57,595 nt of DNA from Lachnospiraceae bacterium (GCA_017416505.1 JAFQCI010000092.1:1-57595), one strand, 5' to 3'; positions 42,565 through 52,036 are shown, numbered from the stretch's first letter. Numbers and translations are program-made. Notes: generated by a model from the letters alone, not told the origin.

Positions 42565-43248
42565 ATGAAAATTGTGATAGTAAATGGAAGTTATAGGAAG
42601 CATGGGGCAACAGCACAGATTTTAAATGAAATGTATGGTCAATTAAAAAAATATGACAATGTTGATGTGGAAATGATTCATGTAGCAGATTTGGAATTAA
42701 AATATTGTGTAGGATGTGGAAATTGTTATAAAACAGGAGAGTGTATTTTTAAGGATGATATCGAAGAATTATCAATGAAAATTGGGGAGGCAGACGGAAT
42801 TATTCTGGGTTCTCCTACTTATGCCAGCAATGTGTCAGGACAAATGAAGGTAATTATAGATAGAGGTCATTTTGTCATGGAACAATTGCTTTATGGAAAG
42901 TATGCAATAGGTGTGACGACTTATGAAAATTATGGTGGAAGGGATTCGGCTAAGGTATTGAAGCGACTTTTATCATACTCCGGGGCAAAAATAAGTAGTA
43001 TGATAGTCACCAAAAGCAAATTTAATTCAAATCCTTTGGAGGATATTCGATTAAAAAGAAATATAGAAAAGGTAGTTTGTAAATTTTATTGCGATGTTAG
43101 TGAAAGGCATAGATATATGATTCAAAGTATGAAACATTTGATTGTATTTCGAATGGGGATTTTACCATTTGTTAGGAGCAAAGGGGCTCAATATGATGGA
43201 GTAATCAAACATTGGAAGAAGAAAGAAATGGTGGGAGGTCATAAGTGA
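42565..43248 (+). CDS. NAD(P)H-dependent FMN reductase with cysteine cluster (iron-sulfur flavoprotein-like)
   Basis: A 227-residue flavodoxin-fold oxidoreductase: IVIVNGSYRKHGATAQIL is the FMN-binding loop, CVGCGNCYKTGECIF is a compact Cys cluster that may hold an iron-sulfur centre, and ILGSPTYASNVSGQMKVIIDR is the family signature. It would reduce quinones, nitro- or other electrophiles. Start at ATG 42565 with GAGGAATG upstream; a GTG one codon earlier is possible. Divergently controlled by the HxlR gene. Confidence 0.87.
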   Translation: MKIVIVNGSYRKHGATAQILNEMYGQLKKYDNVDVEMIHVADLELKYCVGCGNCYKTGECIFKDDIEELSMKIGEADGIILGSPTYASNVSGQMKVIIDRGHFVMEQLLYGKYAIGVTTYENYGGRDSAKVLKRLLSYSGAKISSMIVTKSKFNSNPLEDIRLKRNIEKVVCKFYCDVSERHRYMIQSMKHLIVFRMGILPFVRSKGAQYDGVIKHWKKKEMVGGHK

Positions 43249-43303
43249 TGGGGTATGAGCTACTTGTTTACATAAAATGGAAAATTGTAAAGGAAGGGTT
43301 TAT

Positions 43304-43363
43304 ATGAAAATTTATGCTTTATATTTTAGTTCCACCGGGGGAACGAATCAATTTTTTGGTTGA
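43304..43363 (+). pseudogene. EFR1-type flavodoxin-ferredoxin gene start, 19 codons left
   Basis: ATG after AAGGAAGGG encodes MKIYALYFSSTGGTNQFFG and stops. KIYALYFSSTGGT is a typical EFR1 FMN-loop start (compare the intact protein at 5710-6471). The rest is gone; the following bases are the PadR promoter. Confidence 0.65.
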
Positions 43364-43403
43364 CAAATTCTATTACTAATAGTAATATTACTATTAGTAA
43401 TAG
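43360..43403 (+). promoter_or_regulatory. PadR promoter with perfect 34-bp operator palindrome
   Basis: TTGACA (43360-43365), 17-nt spacer, TAATAT (43383-43388). A perfect palindrome at 43370-43403 (CTATTACTAATAGTAAT and its complement) covers spacer, -10 and start site, so a dimeric repressor here would shut the promoter. Confidence 0.88.
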
Positions 43404-43418
43404 AAAAGGAGAACGAAA

Positions 43419-44039
43419 ATGGAAAATATCATTTTAAGTTTACTTTTACTAAAAAGTATGACGATTTATGAAATGAGAGTATTTATACAACAAAATCTTA
43501 GTACAGTCTGTAGTGACAGCTTAGGAAGTCTTCAGGTTGCTCTTAAGAAATTAATGAATAAAAAGCATATTACTCTAAATGAATATGTTGAAAATGGTAT
43601 AGCCAAAAAGCAGTATAGTATTACCAAAGATGGAATTACTCAATTTCTGGGCTGGATTGAAACTCCGATGAACTTGCAAAAGATTAAAAATATGGAAGAA
43701 GGGAAATTTTTCTTTTTGGGAATGGCATCCAAGGAAATAAGGATTCGTTCTATTCAAGGCTATATCGAAAGCCTTCATGCAGAATACGAAAAGCTTATGA
43801 AAATTCAGGATTATGTGCAAAGTGTCAAAGAAAATGTGATAGAAAAGAATGTTGAACGAATAAAAATGGAGGAAGAATTATCGAAACATCTGCTAGAGAT
43901 TTCAGGGGAAAGTACATTAGAAAAAGTAGTACAAAATATTTATCATTATCAAATTTATAATTTGGAATATGGTTTGAAACGACTACAAGACGATATAGAT
44001 TTTTATGAAGAAATTTTAAAACGAGAGTTAGCAGAGTAA
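43419..44039 (+). CDS. PadR family transcriptional regulator
   Basis: A 206-residue winged-helix regulator with the PadR-N domain (LLLLKSMTIYEMRVFIQQNL, then SLGSLQVALKKLMNKKHI and KKQYSITKDG) and a long helical C-terminal dimerisation domain (PadR-C/Vir type, from about residue 100). Ribosome site AAAGGAG. It is followed by a small membrane protein gene, and the palindromic promoter suggests that it represses its own operon, a common arrangement in drug-response systems. Confidence 0.88.
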   Translation: MENIILSLLLLKSMTIYEMRVFIQQNLSTVCSDSLGSLQVALKKLMNKKHITLNEYVENGIAKKQYSITKDGITQFLGWIETPMNLQKIKNMEEGKFFFLGMASKEIRIRSIQGYIESLHAEYEKLMKIQDYVQSVKENVIEKNVERIKMEEELSKHLLEISGESTLEKVVQNIYHYQIYNLEYGLKRLQDDIDFYEEILKRELAE

Positions 44040-44063
44040 TTAAAATTGGAAAGGGTGGGAGTT

Positions 44064-44441
44064 ATGTTTTCGATATTAGCAGCAATTATATTTTCAATCA
44101 TTACCATTCTTAATATTCTTTTGATTCTGGGTTTGCCCTTAGGAGAACTTACTATGGGTGGGCAGAATAAAGTACTACCAGGAAATATGAAAATTCTGGC
44201 ATTTTTTTCTTTGCTAGGGCAAATATTTGCTATCATCCTTGTATTACAGGGCGGTGGGTATTTTAAACTGTGGTTTTCTTACGGAATAACAAGAACTTTA
44301 TGTTATATTTACGCATGTTTTTTGATTTTAAATACAATCATGAATGCTATCTCAAAGAGTAAAAAGGAAAAATACATTATGACTCCCTTATCCTTAGTGG
44401 CATCAATTTGTTTTTTCGTTACAGCATATAAAATGGATTAG
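44064..44441 (+). CDS. Small membrane protein in the PadR operon
   Basis: A 125-residue protein with four hydrophobic helices: FSILAAIIFSIITILNILLIL, KILAFFSLLGQIFAIILVLQG (split in the text as two parts), FSYGITRTLCYIYACFLIL and PLSLVASICFFVTAY. Start at ATG 44064 with GGGAG; a TTG six codons earlier is less likely. It follows the PadR stop by 24 bp, so it is probably the regulated target. Function unknown; PadR-linked small membrane proteins often affect drug or envelope stress. Confidence 0.65.
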   Translation: MFSILAAIIFSIITILNILLILGLPLGELTMGGQNKVLPGNMKILAFFSLLGQIFAIILVLQGGGYFKLWFSYGITRTLCYIYACFLILNTIMNAISKSKKEKYIMTPLSLVASICFFVTAYKMD

Positions 44442-44629
44442 TTACTATGAATAGTTTACATTATTTCTATGAGTATGATAGAAGAAGCAGATATATATAA
44501 TATTTTGAATTATATAAAGATACGATTACCTGGAAACTGGATACCATTAAGGAGGAGAAAGGAAACTGCCATTTATATGAAAAATGTGGTTTTGTCAGAG
44601 TCGGTGAGGAGAATATCGTAAATGAAAGA

Positions 44630-45136
44630 ATGACATTAATTGATTACGAAAAATCAAATGTTAAAATTCGTAGATTTGAAGAACAGGATGCAGAAACAGT
44701 AAGCAAATTGATTACTAGAAACTTTATGGAGGTAAATAGTAAGGACTATGGTATAGAAGCAATGAAAGAGTTATCTAAGACCCATGATGCTGCATGGGTA
44801 AGTCAGGTTGCCAGCTATGCCCATATGTATGTATTTGAATGGAAAAATCAAATCATTGGAGTTGGTTCTATTTCAAGTTTTTGGGGAAGTGAAACTGAAA
44901 GCATACTGCTAACGGTTTTTGTTTTACCGGAGTTTCATGGAAAAGGGATAGGAAGGACAATTATAAGGACTCTTGAGTCAGATGAATTTTTTAAAAGGGC
45001 AAGCCGAATTGAGATTCCTGCCTCCATTACCGGAGTGGAATTTTATAAAAAGTTTGGATACGATTTTAAAAACGGTGTGAAAGAACTAGATGAAGAAGGA
45101 CATTATCGTTTAGAAAAATTCCGAGAGGTAACGTAG
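44630..45136 (+). CDS. GNAT family N-acetyltransferase, with remnant of a second GNAT domain upstream
   Basis: A 168-residue acetyltransferase: VKIRRFEEQDAETVSKLI at the start, the acetyl-CoA loop FVLPEFHGKGIGRTIIRTL, and EIPASITGVEFYKKFGYDF. The ATG at 44630 lacks a ribosome site. Upstream in the same frame, 44503-44629 encodes YFELYKDTITWKLDTIKEEK and YEKCGFVRVGEENI, the C-terminal end of another GNAT domain, after a stop. The gene was thus probably a tandem two-domain acetyltransferase that lost its first domain. Confidence 0.78.
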   Translation: MTLIDYEKSNVKIRRFEEQDAETVSKLITRNFMEVNSKDYGIEAMKELSKTHDAAWVSQVASYAHMYVFEWKNQIIGVGSISSFWGSETESILLTVFVLPEFHGKGIGRTIIRTLESDEFFKRASRIEIPASITGVEFYKKFGYDFKNGVKELDEEGHYRLEKFREVT

Positions 45137-45223
45137 AGAATAAAGCGAAAAAACTGAATGAATATTGGGAGTTGATGTGGTATAATTTCATGGAATAGAA
45201 AAGAAAACGGGAGGAAGAATTAC

Positions 45224-45826
45224 ATGAATGGAATAGATAACATGGGCATCGACCCTTTTGAACTGCTAGTGTCATTTTTACCCTTTGTGATTGTATTTAT
45301 TATTACCTTTGTGATAGAGTTTAAGCTTATAAGAAAAATCGATTTTCTTTGGAATAAAAAGAAAAAAATCGAACGGGCGAAGAAACTAGGTCATGTGGTA
45401 ACAGGCACTTTGAAGGGGCGCGCGAGAGAGCTTGTAACAGATGGTGAACCTGTATTAGCAAAATATGTATATTATTTAAATGGGGTAAAAAGGTCGAAGG
45501 TAGTGAATTTTGGAAGTAATATTGGAAGAAGTACGATTACTCATCCTGAAAAAATTTCGATTTATTATCTTGGACTTCGTACTTATACAGAATACGATAC
45601 TTCCAGCGTTATGGATGGTGTGATGGGATTACTTATGTTTTTCGGTGCCGGATATGAGGCAATTACCATACAAAGTTTTATTAATCTGGAACCCTTGTTA
45701 CTGATAGAGCCTGATATAGAAGAAATTTTACCAACCCTTCAATCCTTGGGAATCGGAATTACTGTATTTTTGGTTATTTGCATAATTCTTAGTCTTATTT
45801 ACCAAATGGTAGGAAGGAAATTGTGA
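45224..45826 (+). CDS. Membrane protein, unknown
   Basis: A 200-residue protein with an N-terminal helix (LLVSFLPFVIVFIITFVI, about 14-31), a soluble middle part with beta-strand character (VTGTLKGRAREL, then TYTEYDTSSVMDG), and a C-terminal helix (GIGITVFLVICIILSLIY). Ribosome site GGGAGGAAGAATTAC; an extended -10 promoter (TGTGGTATAAT near 45176-45186) lies upstream. Possibly a DUF3592-like protein, but I cannot confirm. Terminator follows. Confidence 0.6.
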   Translation: MNGIDNMGIDPFELLVSFLPFVIVFIITFVIEFKLIRKIDFLWNKKKKIERAKKLGHVVTGTLKGRARELVTDGEPVLAKYVYYLNGVKRSKVVNFGSNIGRSTITHPEKISIYYLGLRTYTEYDTSSVMDGVMGLLMFFGAGYEAITIQSFINLEPLLLIEPDIEEILPTLQSLGIGITVFLVICIILSLIYQMVGRKL

Positions 45827-45848
45827 AACTATTCAAAACTTATATTGA

Positions 45849-45907
45849 GTGATACAAAAGAAACAAATACATAAGCAGATGTTTTGTTCATTTTGTATCA
45901 CTTTTAT
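45849..45907 (+). terminator. Terminator after the 200-aa membrane protein
   Basis: GTGATACAAAA (45849-45859) pairs with TTTTGTATCAC (45891-45901), then TTTTAT. A related block (AAAACTTATACTTGGTGATG) recurs near 46018-46037. Confidence 0.65.
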
Positions 45908-45952
45908 ATAGAATATTATAGTTTCGCAATTACCTAAAAACATACATCAACA

Positions 45953-45983
45953 AAAGGAGGAACGTGGCTTGCGTTCCTCCTTT
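45953..45983. terminator. Stem-loop between convergent genes
   Basis: AAAGGAGGAACG pairs with CGTTCCTCCTTT around TGGCTTG. It can serve the convergent permease gene ending at 46059. Confidence 0.65.
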
Positions 45984-46058
45984 GCTTTAAAAATATAGGT
46001 AGTTGTAAAGTCACCAAAAACTTATACTTGGTGATGCAAAACATAAAATCTATACATC

Positions 46059-48062
46059 TTATTCATTTACAATATTATAATACTCTTTCGAGGTGAAAAT
46101 AAATACTATCACATAAATTACCGAGAAAATAAGGCAGGTAATAATAAAACTTGCAATAAAAGTCGGCATATGCACCAATACCACTAAACTCAAGCATTTT
46201 GAAATAATTTTCAAAGCGAAAGAGGCATGGATAATGGCAGTTATCAGAGGCAGGAAAAATACCAGAAGAATCTGTGAGCGGATGGTCTGGTGGATTTCAT
46301 TTTTAGAAAGACCTACTTTTTGCATAATAATAAAGCGTTCCCTGTCATCGTATCCCTCTGAAATCTGTTTATAATAAATAATCATTACCGTTGACATTAA
46401 GAATAAAAGTCCAAGTATGATACCGATAAAAAGGATACCGCCATACATACTATAAAATTTTTCCCGTTGTTCCTGTTTATAAGAAACGGAGAAAGACATC
46501 CAGTTATCTTCAAAAGAAGCATTCAAAGCAGTAATGAAATCCTGTGTCTTATCTTTATTTTCCGACAGGTTAAATCCAACATATGTTATCGTTGTAGAAA
46601 GATTTGCTTTCGGACTGATAAAAAGGTCAAATACGGACTGGTCAGGTACAACAATAAGCATTTTTGAGAACAATGCCATAGATGGGTCTGCAATGAACTC
46701 CAGACAGTCAGATTTTGCTTCGCTTTTCACACGATAAGTAACCCCATTATATTCTAAGGTATCTTTGGTATAAATCTCATTTGAGGCATATAATAAAATT
46801 TCATTTTCCCCAAGAGTCTCCTTCGTTTCGTAGATACGGTTATATTCTTCTAATGTAAGGAAATAGATGTCCGGTACGGAGCCCCAATCCATAAAAGTGT
46901 CTGTGCCTTCAAAATCGGCGTTGATACCTGTCTGGGTCAAAGCAAAAAGGGAAGAACCATAAACTACAGAGATATATTCTTCTCCAGAAAGCTGATGTTC
47001 GGAAAGTATCTCTTGAACGATTTCATTTGTTTCTTCAAGAGAAGAATCGAAAGTATTTATCTGAACTTCACGAGGATACATTTCATTAATGCTTCGTTCC
47101 CCATTGGCATAAAGGGAGGCACCGGCTGCAAGAACAATGATGGCAGAAGTAGATAAAATACAGATGGTTGCTAGTCCTGCAGCATTTTGCTTCATACGGT
47201 ATAATAATCCGGAAACACTGATAAAATGTCTGGTGGTATAGTAAAAATTCTTTCGTTTTTTCAAAAACTTTAAAATTGCAATGCTTCCTGTTGTAAAAAG
47301 GATGTAGGTTGCAACAATAACCATTAAGGTTGCCGGAAAGAAATTTGAAAGCCCATCACTTACATTATCGGGTTTTAGCGCCATAATATATCCTGCAATA
47401 AGAATTACCATACCGCTAAGGGCAAGGAAAAGACGGTTTTTAGGCTCTTTTTCTCCAGACTGATTACTTTTTAATAATTCAATATCTTTGGATTTTAAAA
47501 TGCTAATCGTACTATAAAAAAGAAGAAGCAGGGCAATTAAAATTGCAAGACCAACGGAGCTTTTGACTGCGGTAAGACTAAGATAAAATCCGGAGGACGC
47601 TTTGTAGCCGATGATTTTAAATAAAAATACCAGCATTAGTTTATCAAAAAGAATTCCAAGAGCCATGCCTCCTAATAGTCCCATTCCATAAAGTGATAAA
47701 ATCTCAGATGCCAATAAACGTACTATGTGGCGACGTTCTATACCAAGGACACGATAAAGTCCCATTTGCTTTTTTTGATGTTTAAGAATGAAGCTATTGG
47801 CATAAAAAAGGAAGATGACTGCGAAGATGGCAGTAACTATAGTTCCGGTTTTTAGTATGTTACAAAGAAAGTCTGCACCTTTGAAGGCTTCCAGTCCTGT
47901 AACAGGGTCGTAAATGTATGTATTTGTACTGAGGGAATTTAAAATGTAAAAAAACATGATACTTCCAATGATAGTAAGTAAATATGGAAGATAAAGTTTT
48001 TTGCTTTTCTTTATATTGTCGATTGCCATTTTTCCATAAATGTGCTTATTCATGCTGCTCAC
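46059..48062 (-). CDS. Bce-type ABC transporter permease (FtsX-like)
   Basis: A 667-residue permease. Ten helices in the 1+3+6 arrangement of the BceB family: the first at YLPYLLTIIGSIMFFYIL, the FtsX block around residues 55-190, and a large extracytoplasmic domain (about 320-520, from EMYPREVQINTFDSSLEE) before the last FtsX block (FIGIILGLLFLMSTVMIIYY). BceB proteins detect and free peptide antibiotics such as bacitracin from their lipid targets. It overlaps the ATPase gene by 17 bp and is the last gene of the Bce module. Confidence 0.92.
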   Translation of the reverse strand: MSSMNKHIYGKMAIDNIKKSKKLYLPYLLTIIGSIMFFYILNSLSTNTYIYDPVTGLEAFKGADFLCNILKTGTIVTAIFAVIFLFYANSFILKHQKKQMGLYRVLGIERRHIVRLLASEILSLYGMGLLGGMALGILFDKLMLVFLFKIIGYKASSGFYLSLTAVKSSVGLAILIALLLLFYSTISILKSKDIELLKSNQSGEKEPKNRLFLALSGMVILIAGYIMALKPDNVSDGLSNFFPATLMVIVATYILFTTGSIAILKFLKKRKNFYYTTRHFISVSGLLYRMKQNAAGLATICILSTSAIIVLAAGASLYANGERSINEMYPREVQINTFDSSLEETNEIVQEILSEHQLSGEEYISVVYGSSLFALTQTGINADFEGTDTFMDWGSVPDIYFLTLEEYNRIYETKETLGENEILLYASNEIYTKDTLEYNGVTYRVKSEAKSDCLEFIADPSMALFSKMLIVVPDQSVFDLFISPKANLSTTITYVGFNLSENKDKTQDFITALNASFEDNWMSFSVSYKQEQREKFYSMYGGILFIGIILGLLFLMSTVMIIYYKQISEGYDDRERFIIMQKVGLSKNEIHQTIRSQILLVFFLPLITAIIHASFALKIISKCLSLVVLVHMPTFIASFIITCLIFSVIYVIVFIFTSKEYYNIVNE

Positions 48063-48813
48063 CTCCGGACAACAGTGAGGTTAAAGTATCATTGATTTTC
48101 TTATACATTTCATCTTTGGTGGAATCCCCCTTATAAATCTGGTGATAAACCAGCCCATCCTTGATGAAAAGAACCCGGGAGGCATGGCTGGCAGCCTTTA
48201 CACTATGAGTTACCATAAGAATGGTCTGACCGCTACGATTGATTTCCTCAAATTGATTTAAAAGGTTTACACTGGCTTTTGAGTCCAAAGCACCGGTAGG
48301 CTCGTCGGCTAATAATAATTTGGGATTGGTAATTAAGGCTCTTGCCACAGCTGTACGTTGCTTTTGACCGCCAGATACTTCATAGGGGTATTTTTTCAAA
48401 AGTGTATCAATGCCAAGTGATTTTGCGATAGGTTGTAAACGGTTTTGCATTTCTTCATATTTGGTCTGGGATAATACCAATGGAAGAAGAATATTATCTT
48501 CCAAAGTGAAGGTATCCAGAAGATTGAAATCCTGAAATACAAATCCTAAGTTATTTCTTCGAAATGCGGCACGTTCTTTCTCTTTGATATTAGAAAAATT
48601 CATGCCGTCCAAAAAGACCTCTCCCGAAGTTGGGGTGTCCAATGCCGCCAGAATGTTTAACATGGTGGATTTTCCACTTCCGGATTCTCCCATAATCGCA
48701 ACGAACTCTCCAGGTTCTACTGAAAAATTGATATTGCTTAATGCTTCTATCTGGTTAGAACCCATTTTGGTTTTATATATTTTTTTGATGTTTACTGCTT
48801 GTAAAATAGACAT
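48046..48813 (-). CDS. Bce-type ABC transporter ATPase
   Basis: A 255-residue ATPase of the MacB/BceA type. Walker A GESGSGKST (about 44-52), Q-loop FVFQDFNLLDTF, signature VSGGQKQRTAVARAL, Walker B LLLADEPTGALD and H-loop VTHSVKAASHA are all intact. It powers the FtsX-like permease that follows. ATG with GGAGG upstream; the promoter region carries two phased direct repeats, the probable binding site of the module's response regulator. Confidence 0.95.
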   Translation of the reverse strand: MSILQAVNIKKIYKTKMGSNQIEALSNINFSVEPGEFVAIMGESGSGKSTMLNILAALDTPTSGEVFLDGMNFSNIKEKERAAFRRNNLGFVFQDFNLLDTFTLEDNILLPLVLSQTKYEEMQNRLQPIAKSLGIDTLLKKYPYEVSGGQKQRTAVARALITNPKLLLADEPTGALDSKASVNLLNQFEEINRSGQTILMVTHSVKAASHASRVLFIKDGLVYHQIYKGDSTKDEMYKKINDTLTSLLSGGEQHE

Positions 48814-48883
48814 ATTTTAATTCCTCCGCGTTGTTTATTATGCCTCTATTCTAACAAGGTTTTTTCCGCTCTTCCTTAACCTT

Positions 48884-48922
48884 ACCTTACATTTTGAAAG
48901 TCGAACCTTACAATTTTGAAAG
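48884..48922 (-). promoter_or_regulatory. Response-regulator direct repeats before the Bce ABC genes
   Basis: Read on the minus strand, CTTTCAAAATTGTAAGGT and CTTTCAAAATGTAAGGT lie 21-22 bp apart (two helical turns), 70-110 bp before the ATPase start. CGAACCTT/AAGGTTCG (48902-48927) adds an inverted repeat. Such phased repeats are bound by OmpR-type regulators. Confidence 0.6.
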
Positions 48923-48951
48923 GTTCGTGATAAAAATACTGATGAAATAAC

Positions 48952-48974
48952 AAAACGGCTCCTATGGGAGCCGT
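48952..48974 (-). terminator. Terminator after the Bce sensor kinase
   Basis: ACGGCTCC/GGAGCCGT stem around TATG; on the minus strand TTTTGTTATT follows. It separates the kinase gene from the ABC genes, which have their own promoter. Confidence 0.75.
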
Positions 48975-49094
48975 ACAGATTACGGATTTTAGGAAATAAA
49001 ATTGTTTCACTACCTTTTGAGATAAGGCAACCTTCCCTTTGCAGTTGTATATAGTAATTATTAGGGAGATGGTAATTTATCTTTAATAGTTATA

Positions 49095-50093
49095 TTAATA
49101 GTTTAAATTTTCATGAAAAACAAGGGTAACCATAGTACCTTCCTTTGGTACCGAATCAATAGAAATGTTATGTCCCAGCTTTTTTAATATGGTATCACAA
49201 AGATATAAACCAAGACCGCTGGCTTTTTTATCCATACGGCCGTTATAACCGGTAAAAGATCGTTCAAAAATTCGAGGAAGGTCTTCCGGATGAATCCCGA
49301 TGCCAGTATCCTGAATAAACAAACGGGTATTTCGGATTCCGTCTTTCTCCTCATAATCTGCGAAAATACGAATTTCACCGGAAGGAGTATATTTAATGGC
49401 ATTAGACAATAATTGCTCTACTACAAAAACCAACCATTTTTCATCCGTTAATACGGAAAAGTCCAGATGCTCCATTTTTAAAGAAAGATGACTTTTAATA
49501 AAAAGAGGGGTATATTTTCTTACTGCCTGTTTTATCATACCTTCCAAAGCATAATGTTGGAAATTAAGGTCCTGATTGATATTTTCCATACGAAGGTAAC
49601 CAAGAATAATATCCACATAGCGGTCAATTTTAAACAATTCACTCTTCATATCAGAAATTTTTTCCGGTTCTGTCTGCAATAATAATTGAAGTGCAGCAAT
49701 CGGAGTTTTAATCTGATGTACCCATAAAGTATAAAAATCAGACAATTCCTGCTCATGGGTATTTTGTTCCCTGCGTTCCTTTTGTATTTCTTCTGTCAAG
49801 CTTTCCACTAATGCCTGATAATCCTTGCGAATCAAGTCTTTTTCCTGAATCAGGGTGGAAATATTCGCTTCATGGGATGGGTCATAATTTACCAGCATAG
49901 TATGCTTTTTTCTTTGCACATAAAAATCAATTCCACCGCAAATCAGCAGAAAACATAGGTAAATCACCAAAGCATAGAGTACCGGCTCTATCTCGCAACT
50001 ATAGATCAGAAGAACACCGACATTTAAAACACTACAAAACAGCACTAAAATAATATATTTGATACGTCCCTTAAGATAATCGAAAAACTTCAT
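49095..50093 (-). CDS. Bce-type intramembrane-sensing histidine kinase
   Basis: A 332-residue kinase with two short helices (YIILVLFCSVLNVGVLLIY and ALVIYLCFLLICGGIDFYV) and almost no extracellular loop, the BceS type that senses its drug only through the ABC transporter. The H-box is FYTLWVHQIKTPIAAL with His around 130; N-box LLSNAIKYTPSG, G1 DTGIGIHPEDL, F-box FERSFTGYNG and G2 GLGLYLCD are present. It follows the response regulator gene by 25 bp. Confidence 0.93.
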   Translation of the reverse strand: MKFFDYLKGRIKYIILVLFCSVLNVGVLLIYSCEIEPVLYALVIYLCFLLICGGIDFYVQRKKHTMLVNYDPSHEANISTLIQEKDLIRKDYQALVESLTEEIQKERREQNTHEQELSDFYTLWVHQIKTPIAALQLLLQTEPEKISDMKSELFKIDRYVDIILGYLRMENINQDLNFQHYALEGMIKQAVRKYTPLFIKSHLSLKMEHLDFSVLTDEKWLVFVVEQLLSNAIKYTPSGEIRIFADYEEKDGIRNTRLFIQDTGIGIHPEDLPRIFERSFTGYNGRMDKKASGLGLYLCDTILKKLGHNISIDSVPKEGTMVTLVFHENLNY

Positions 50094-50118
50094 TGTAAGC
50101 CGCAGTCCTTTCTTGTCA

Positions 50119-50790
50119 TCACTCTAATATGTAGCCAAGCCCTTTTTTGGTTTTAATATAATCTTTACATCCGGCGGTTTCCAGCTTTTTTCGTACCCGG
50201 GTAATGTTTACCGTCAATGTATTATCATCTATGAACTCATCATTTCCCCATAAAACCTCCATTAATTCATCCCTTGAAACAATGTGGTTGTGTCGTTCCA
50301 TTAGAAGTTTTAATATCAGATATTCATTTTTGGAAAGGGAAATTTCCTCGGCATTACAACAAAGGTTAGAACTATTGAGATTTAAGGATAAATCACGGTA
50401 ATCCAAGGTATCTTTTTTCTGGGTAAGTCCATAAGTACGGCGTAGAAGTGCCTGCACTTTGGCAGTAAGGACATTGATATCGAAAGGTTTTTCGATATAT
50501 TCATCCCCGCCCATATTGATTGCCATTACAATATTCATATTATCAGAAATGGAAGAAACAAAAATAATTGGTACATTAGAAACTTTTCGAATTTCGCTAC
50601 ACCAATGAAAACCGTTATAACATGGAAGAGTTACGTCCATCAATACCAAATCCGGTTCGTATTCCTGAAAGGTTTCTATTACACTATGAAAATCTTCGAT
50701 ACATTTTGTGTCAAAATCCCATTTACTAAGGTGACTGCTCATACTATGAGCGATGGTAAAATCATCTTCCACAATTAAAATTTTATACAT
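50119..50790 (-). CDS. Bce-type OmpR family response regulator
   Basis: A 223-residue regulator. Receiver domain: EDD near residues 8-10 (ILIVEDDF), phosphorylation Asp in LVLMDVTLP (about 51), Thr/Ser replaced by Ser in IFVSSIS, and Lys in EKPFD. C-terminal winged helix (LSKNEYLILKLLMERHN, then DDNTLTVNITRVRKKLE). The ATG at 50788-50790 with GAGGA upstream is preferred over an ATG nine codons earlier. First gene of the Bce module; it should act on the phased repeats at 48884-48922. Confidence 0.94.
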   Translation of the reverse strand: MYKILIVEDDFTIAHSMSSHLSKWDFDTKCIEDFHSVIETFQEYEPDLVLMDVTLPCYNGFHWCSEIRKVSNVPIIFVSSISDNMNIVMAINMGGDEYIEKPFDINVLTAKVQALLRRTYGLTQKKDTLDYRDLSLNLNSSNLCCNAEEISLSKNEYLILKLLMERHNHIVSRDELMEVLWGNDEFIDDNTLTVNITRVRKKLETAGCKDYIKTKKGLGYILE

Positions 50791-50844
50791 AATCAAATCC
50801 TCAAAACTTTCAATCATTCAAAATTTATATTAGAACAAAATCAT

Positions 50845-51611
50845 TTATAACGAAACAATTTCTTCTTTAAGAAGATTTTTTGACATTAAAATATCTACCA
50901 ATTCTTCTTGTGGAGTTCCCGGTTCTGCATCCTTTATCACTTCACAGATTTGTTTCACAACATATAAATCAGTTTCTAATTCATCTGCAATTTCTTCATA
51001 AGACTTTTCTTTTTGTAATTTCTTTTGAATCAGTTTTAATAATTTTTGTATTTCACCTTGTTCTCTGTTTTCTTTTATTTCATCCTTAAATATTTCATAT
51101 AATACTTCAAGCATATTTTTTTCCTCCTCAAATGTCTCCTGATTTGCTCGAATAATGATATTCATGATGGATTGGTAAAGCTCTTCTTTTTCATGTTTTT
51201 GGTATTCTTCGATTAATTTTTCAGCAGTATCACGTCTTTTTAAGTGATTTGTAATATTTTTAAGCCACAGATAAAAGTAATGGTTATATCATTTGCTTTT
51301 TTCTCATTCTGGTTATCACCAGTGGATTTATACAGACAACAATAAGCATATACTTTATAAAAATCGTCGATACTTAAGTAGTCATCCGGACTTTTATATT
51401 CTACAATGTTATATTTGCGAAAGATACGTCCAATATTCTTCTGAATCCGGTCAGTTGTATTCTTTTTGATAATAAGTATGTCGATTTGTAAAGGTTTTGT
51501 TGACAGGTAATGTTCTTGCTCAAAGGTGAGTTTATCAGCTTCATCTCGTAATTCAATCTGTAATCCTGCAAAAAATGCAGGATGCCACTGTAACCTCTTA
51601 TCTTTTGTCAT
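50845..51611 (-). pseudogene. Rpn/PD-(D/E)XK nuclease-transposase family protein, internally deleted
   Basis: The N-terminal part (MTKDKRLQWHPAFFAGLQIE, from ATG at 51611) has the nuclease-like elements LQIDILIIKK and IVEYKSPDDYLSIDDF. At FICG the frame breaks; the C-terminal part continues in another frame with NITNHLKRRDTAEKLIEEY and a helical end to 50845. The families I know have about 60 more residues between these parts. Rpn-like proteins promote recombination in E. coli. Here inactive. It separates the two two-component/ABC modules. Confidence 0.75.
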
Positions 51612-52036
51612 AGTGCCTCCTTTTCCTGAAATTCGAAAAATGTTCACAGGAAAAGTAGTTTTGGTCATTTATAATCTACGAGAATGGTATTTTTCTTTTC
51701 TATCCGAACCTGTATTTCGAATTCCGATTCATTTGTTTTTTCTAAGCATGGATTTCAAAATACGTTCGACTACTACGAATGAGTAGAGATGGGAGTGGTT
51801 CCCATAATAGAATTGAAATAAAATGATTTAGAAATCAACCAAGATATTGTAAATCATCAAGGTTTAATGCTTTCTTTTATGCTAGCATACGGAGAGAGAA
51901 AATACAAGATAAAACTTCAATGTTTTTAGAATTGCGATTTCTTTATTCATTGTAAGTTCCTTTTTTTAATGATAAACTATAAGTTGATATTAAGAAATAA
52001 ATAATAGTAAAAAAGATAAAAAAGGAAAAAGTAAGG
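51612..52036. other. Intergenic region between the two resistance modules
   Basis: No supported gene. It contains the start region of the Rpn-like gene on the minus strand and, at its right end, TTGTAA (about 51950) with TAAACT 17 bp on, a weak promoter candidate for the response regulator at 52037. Confidence 0.35.
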
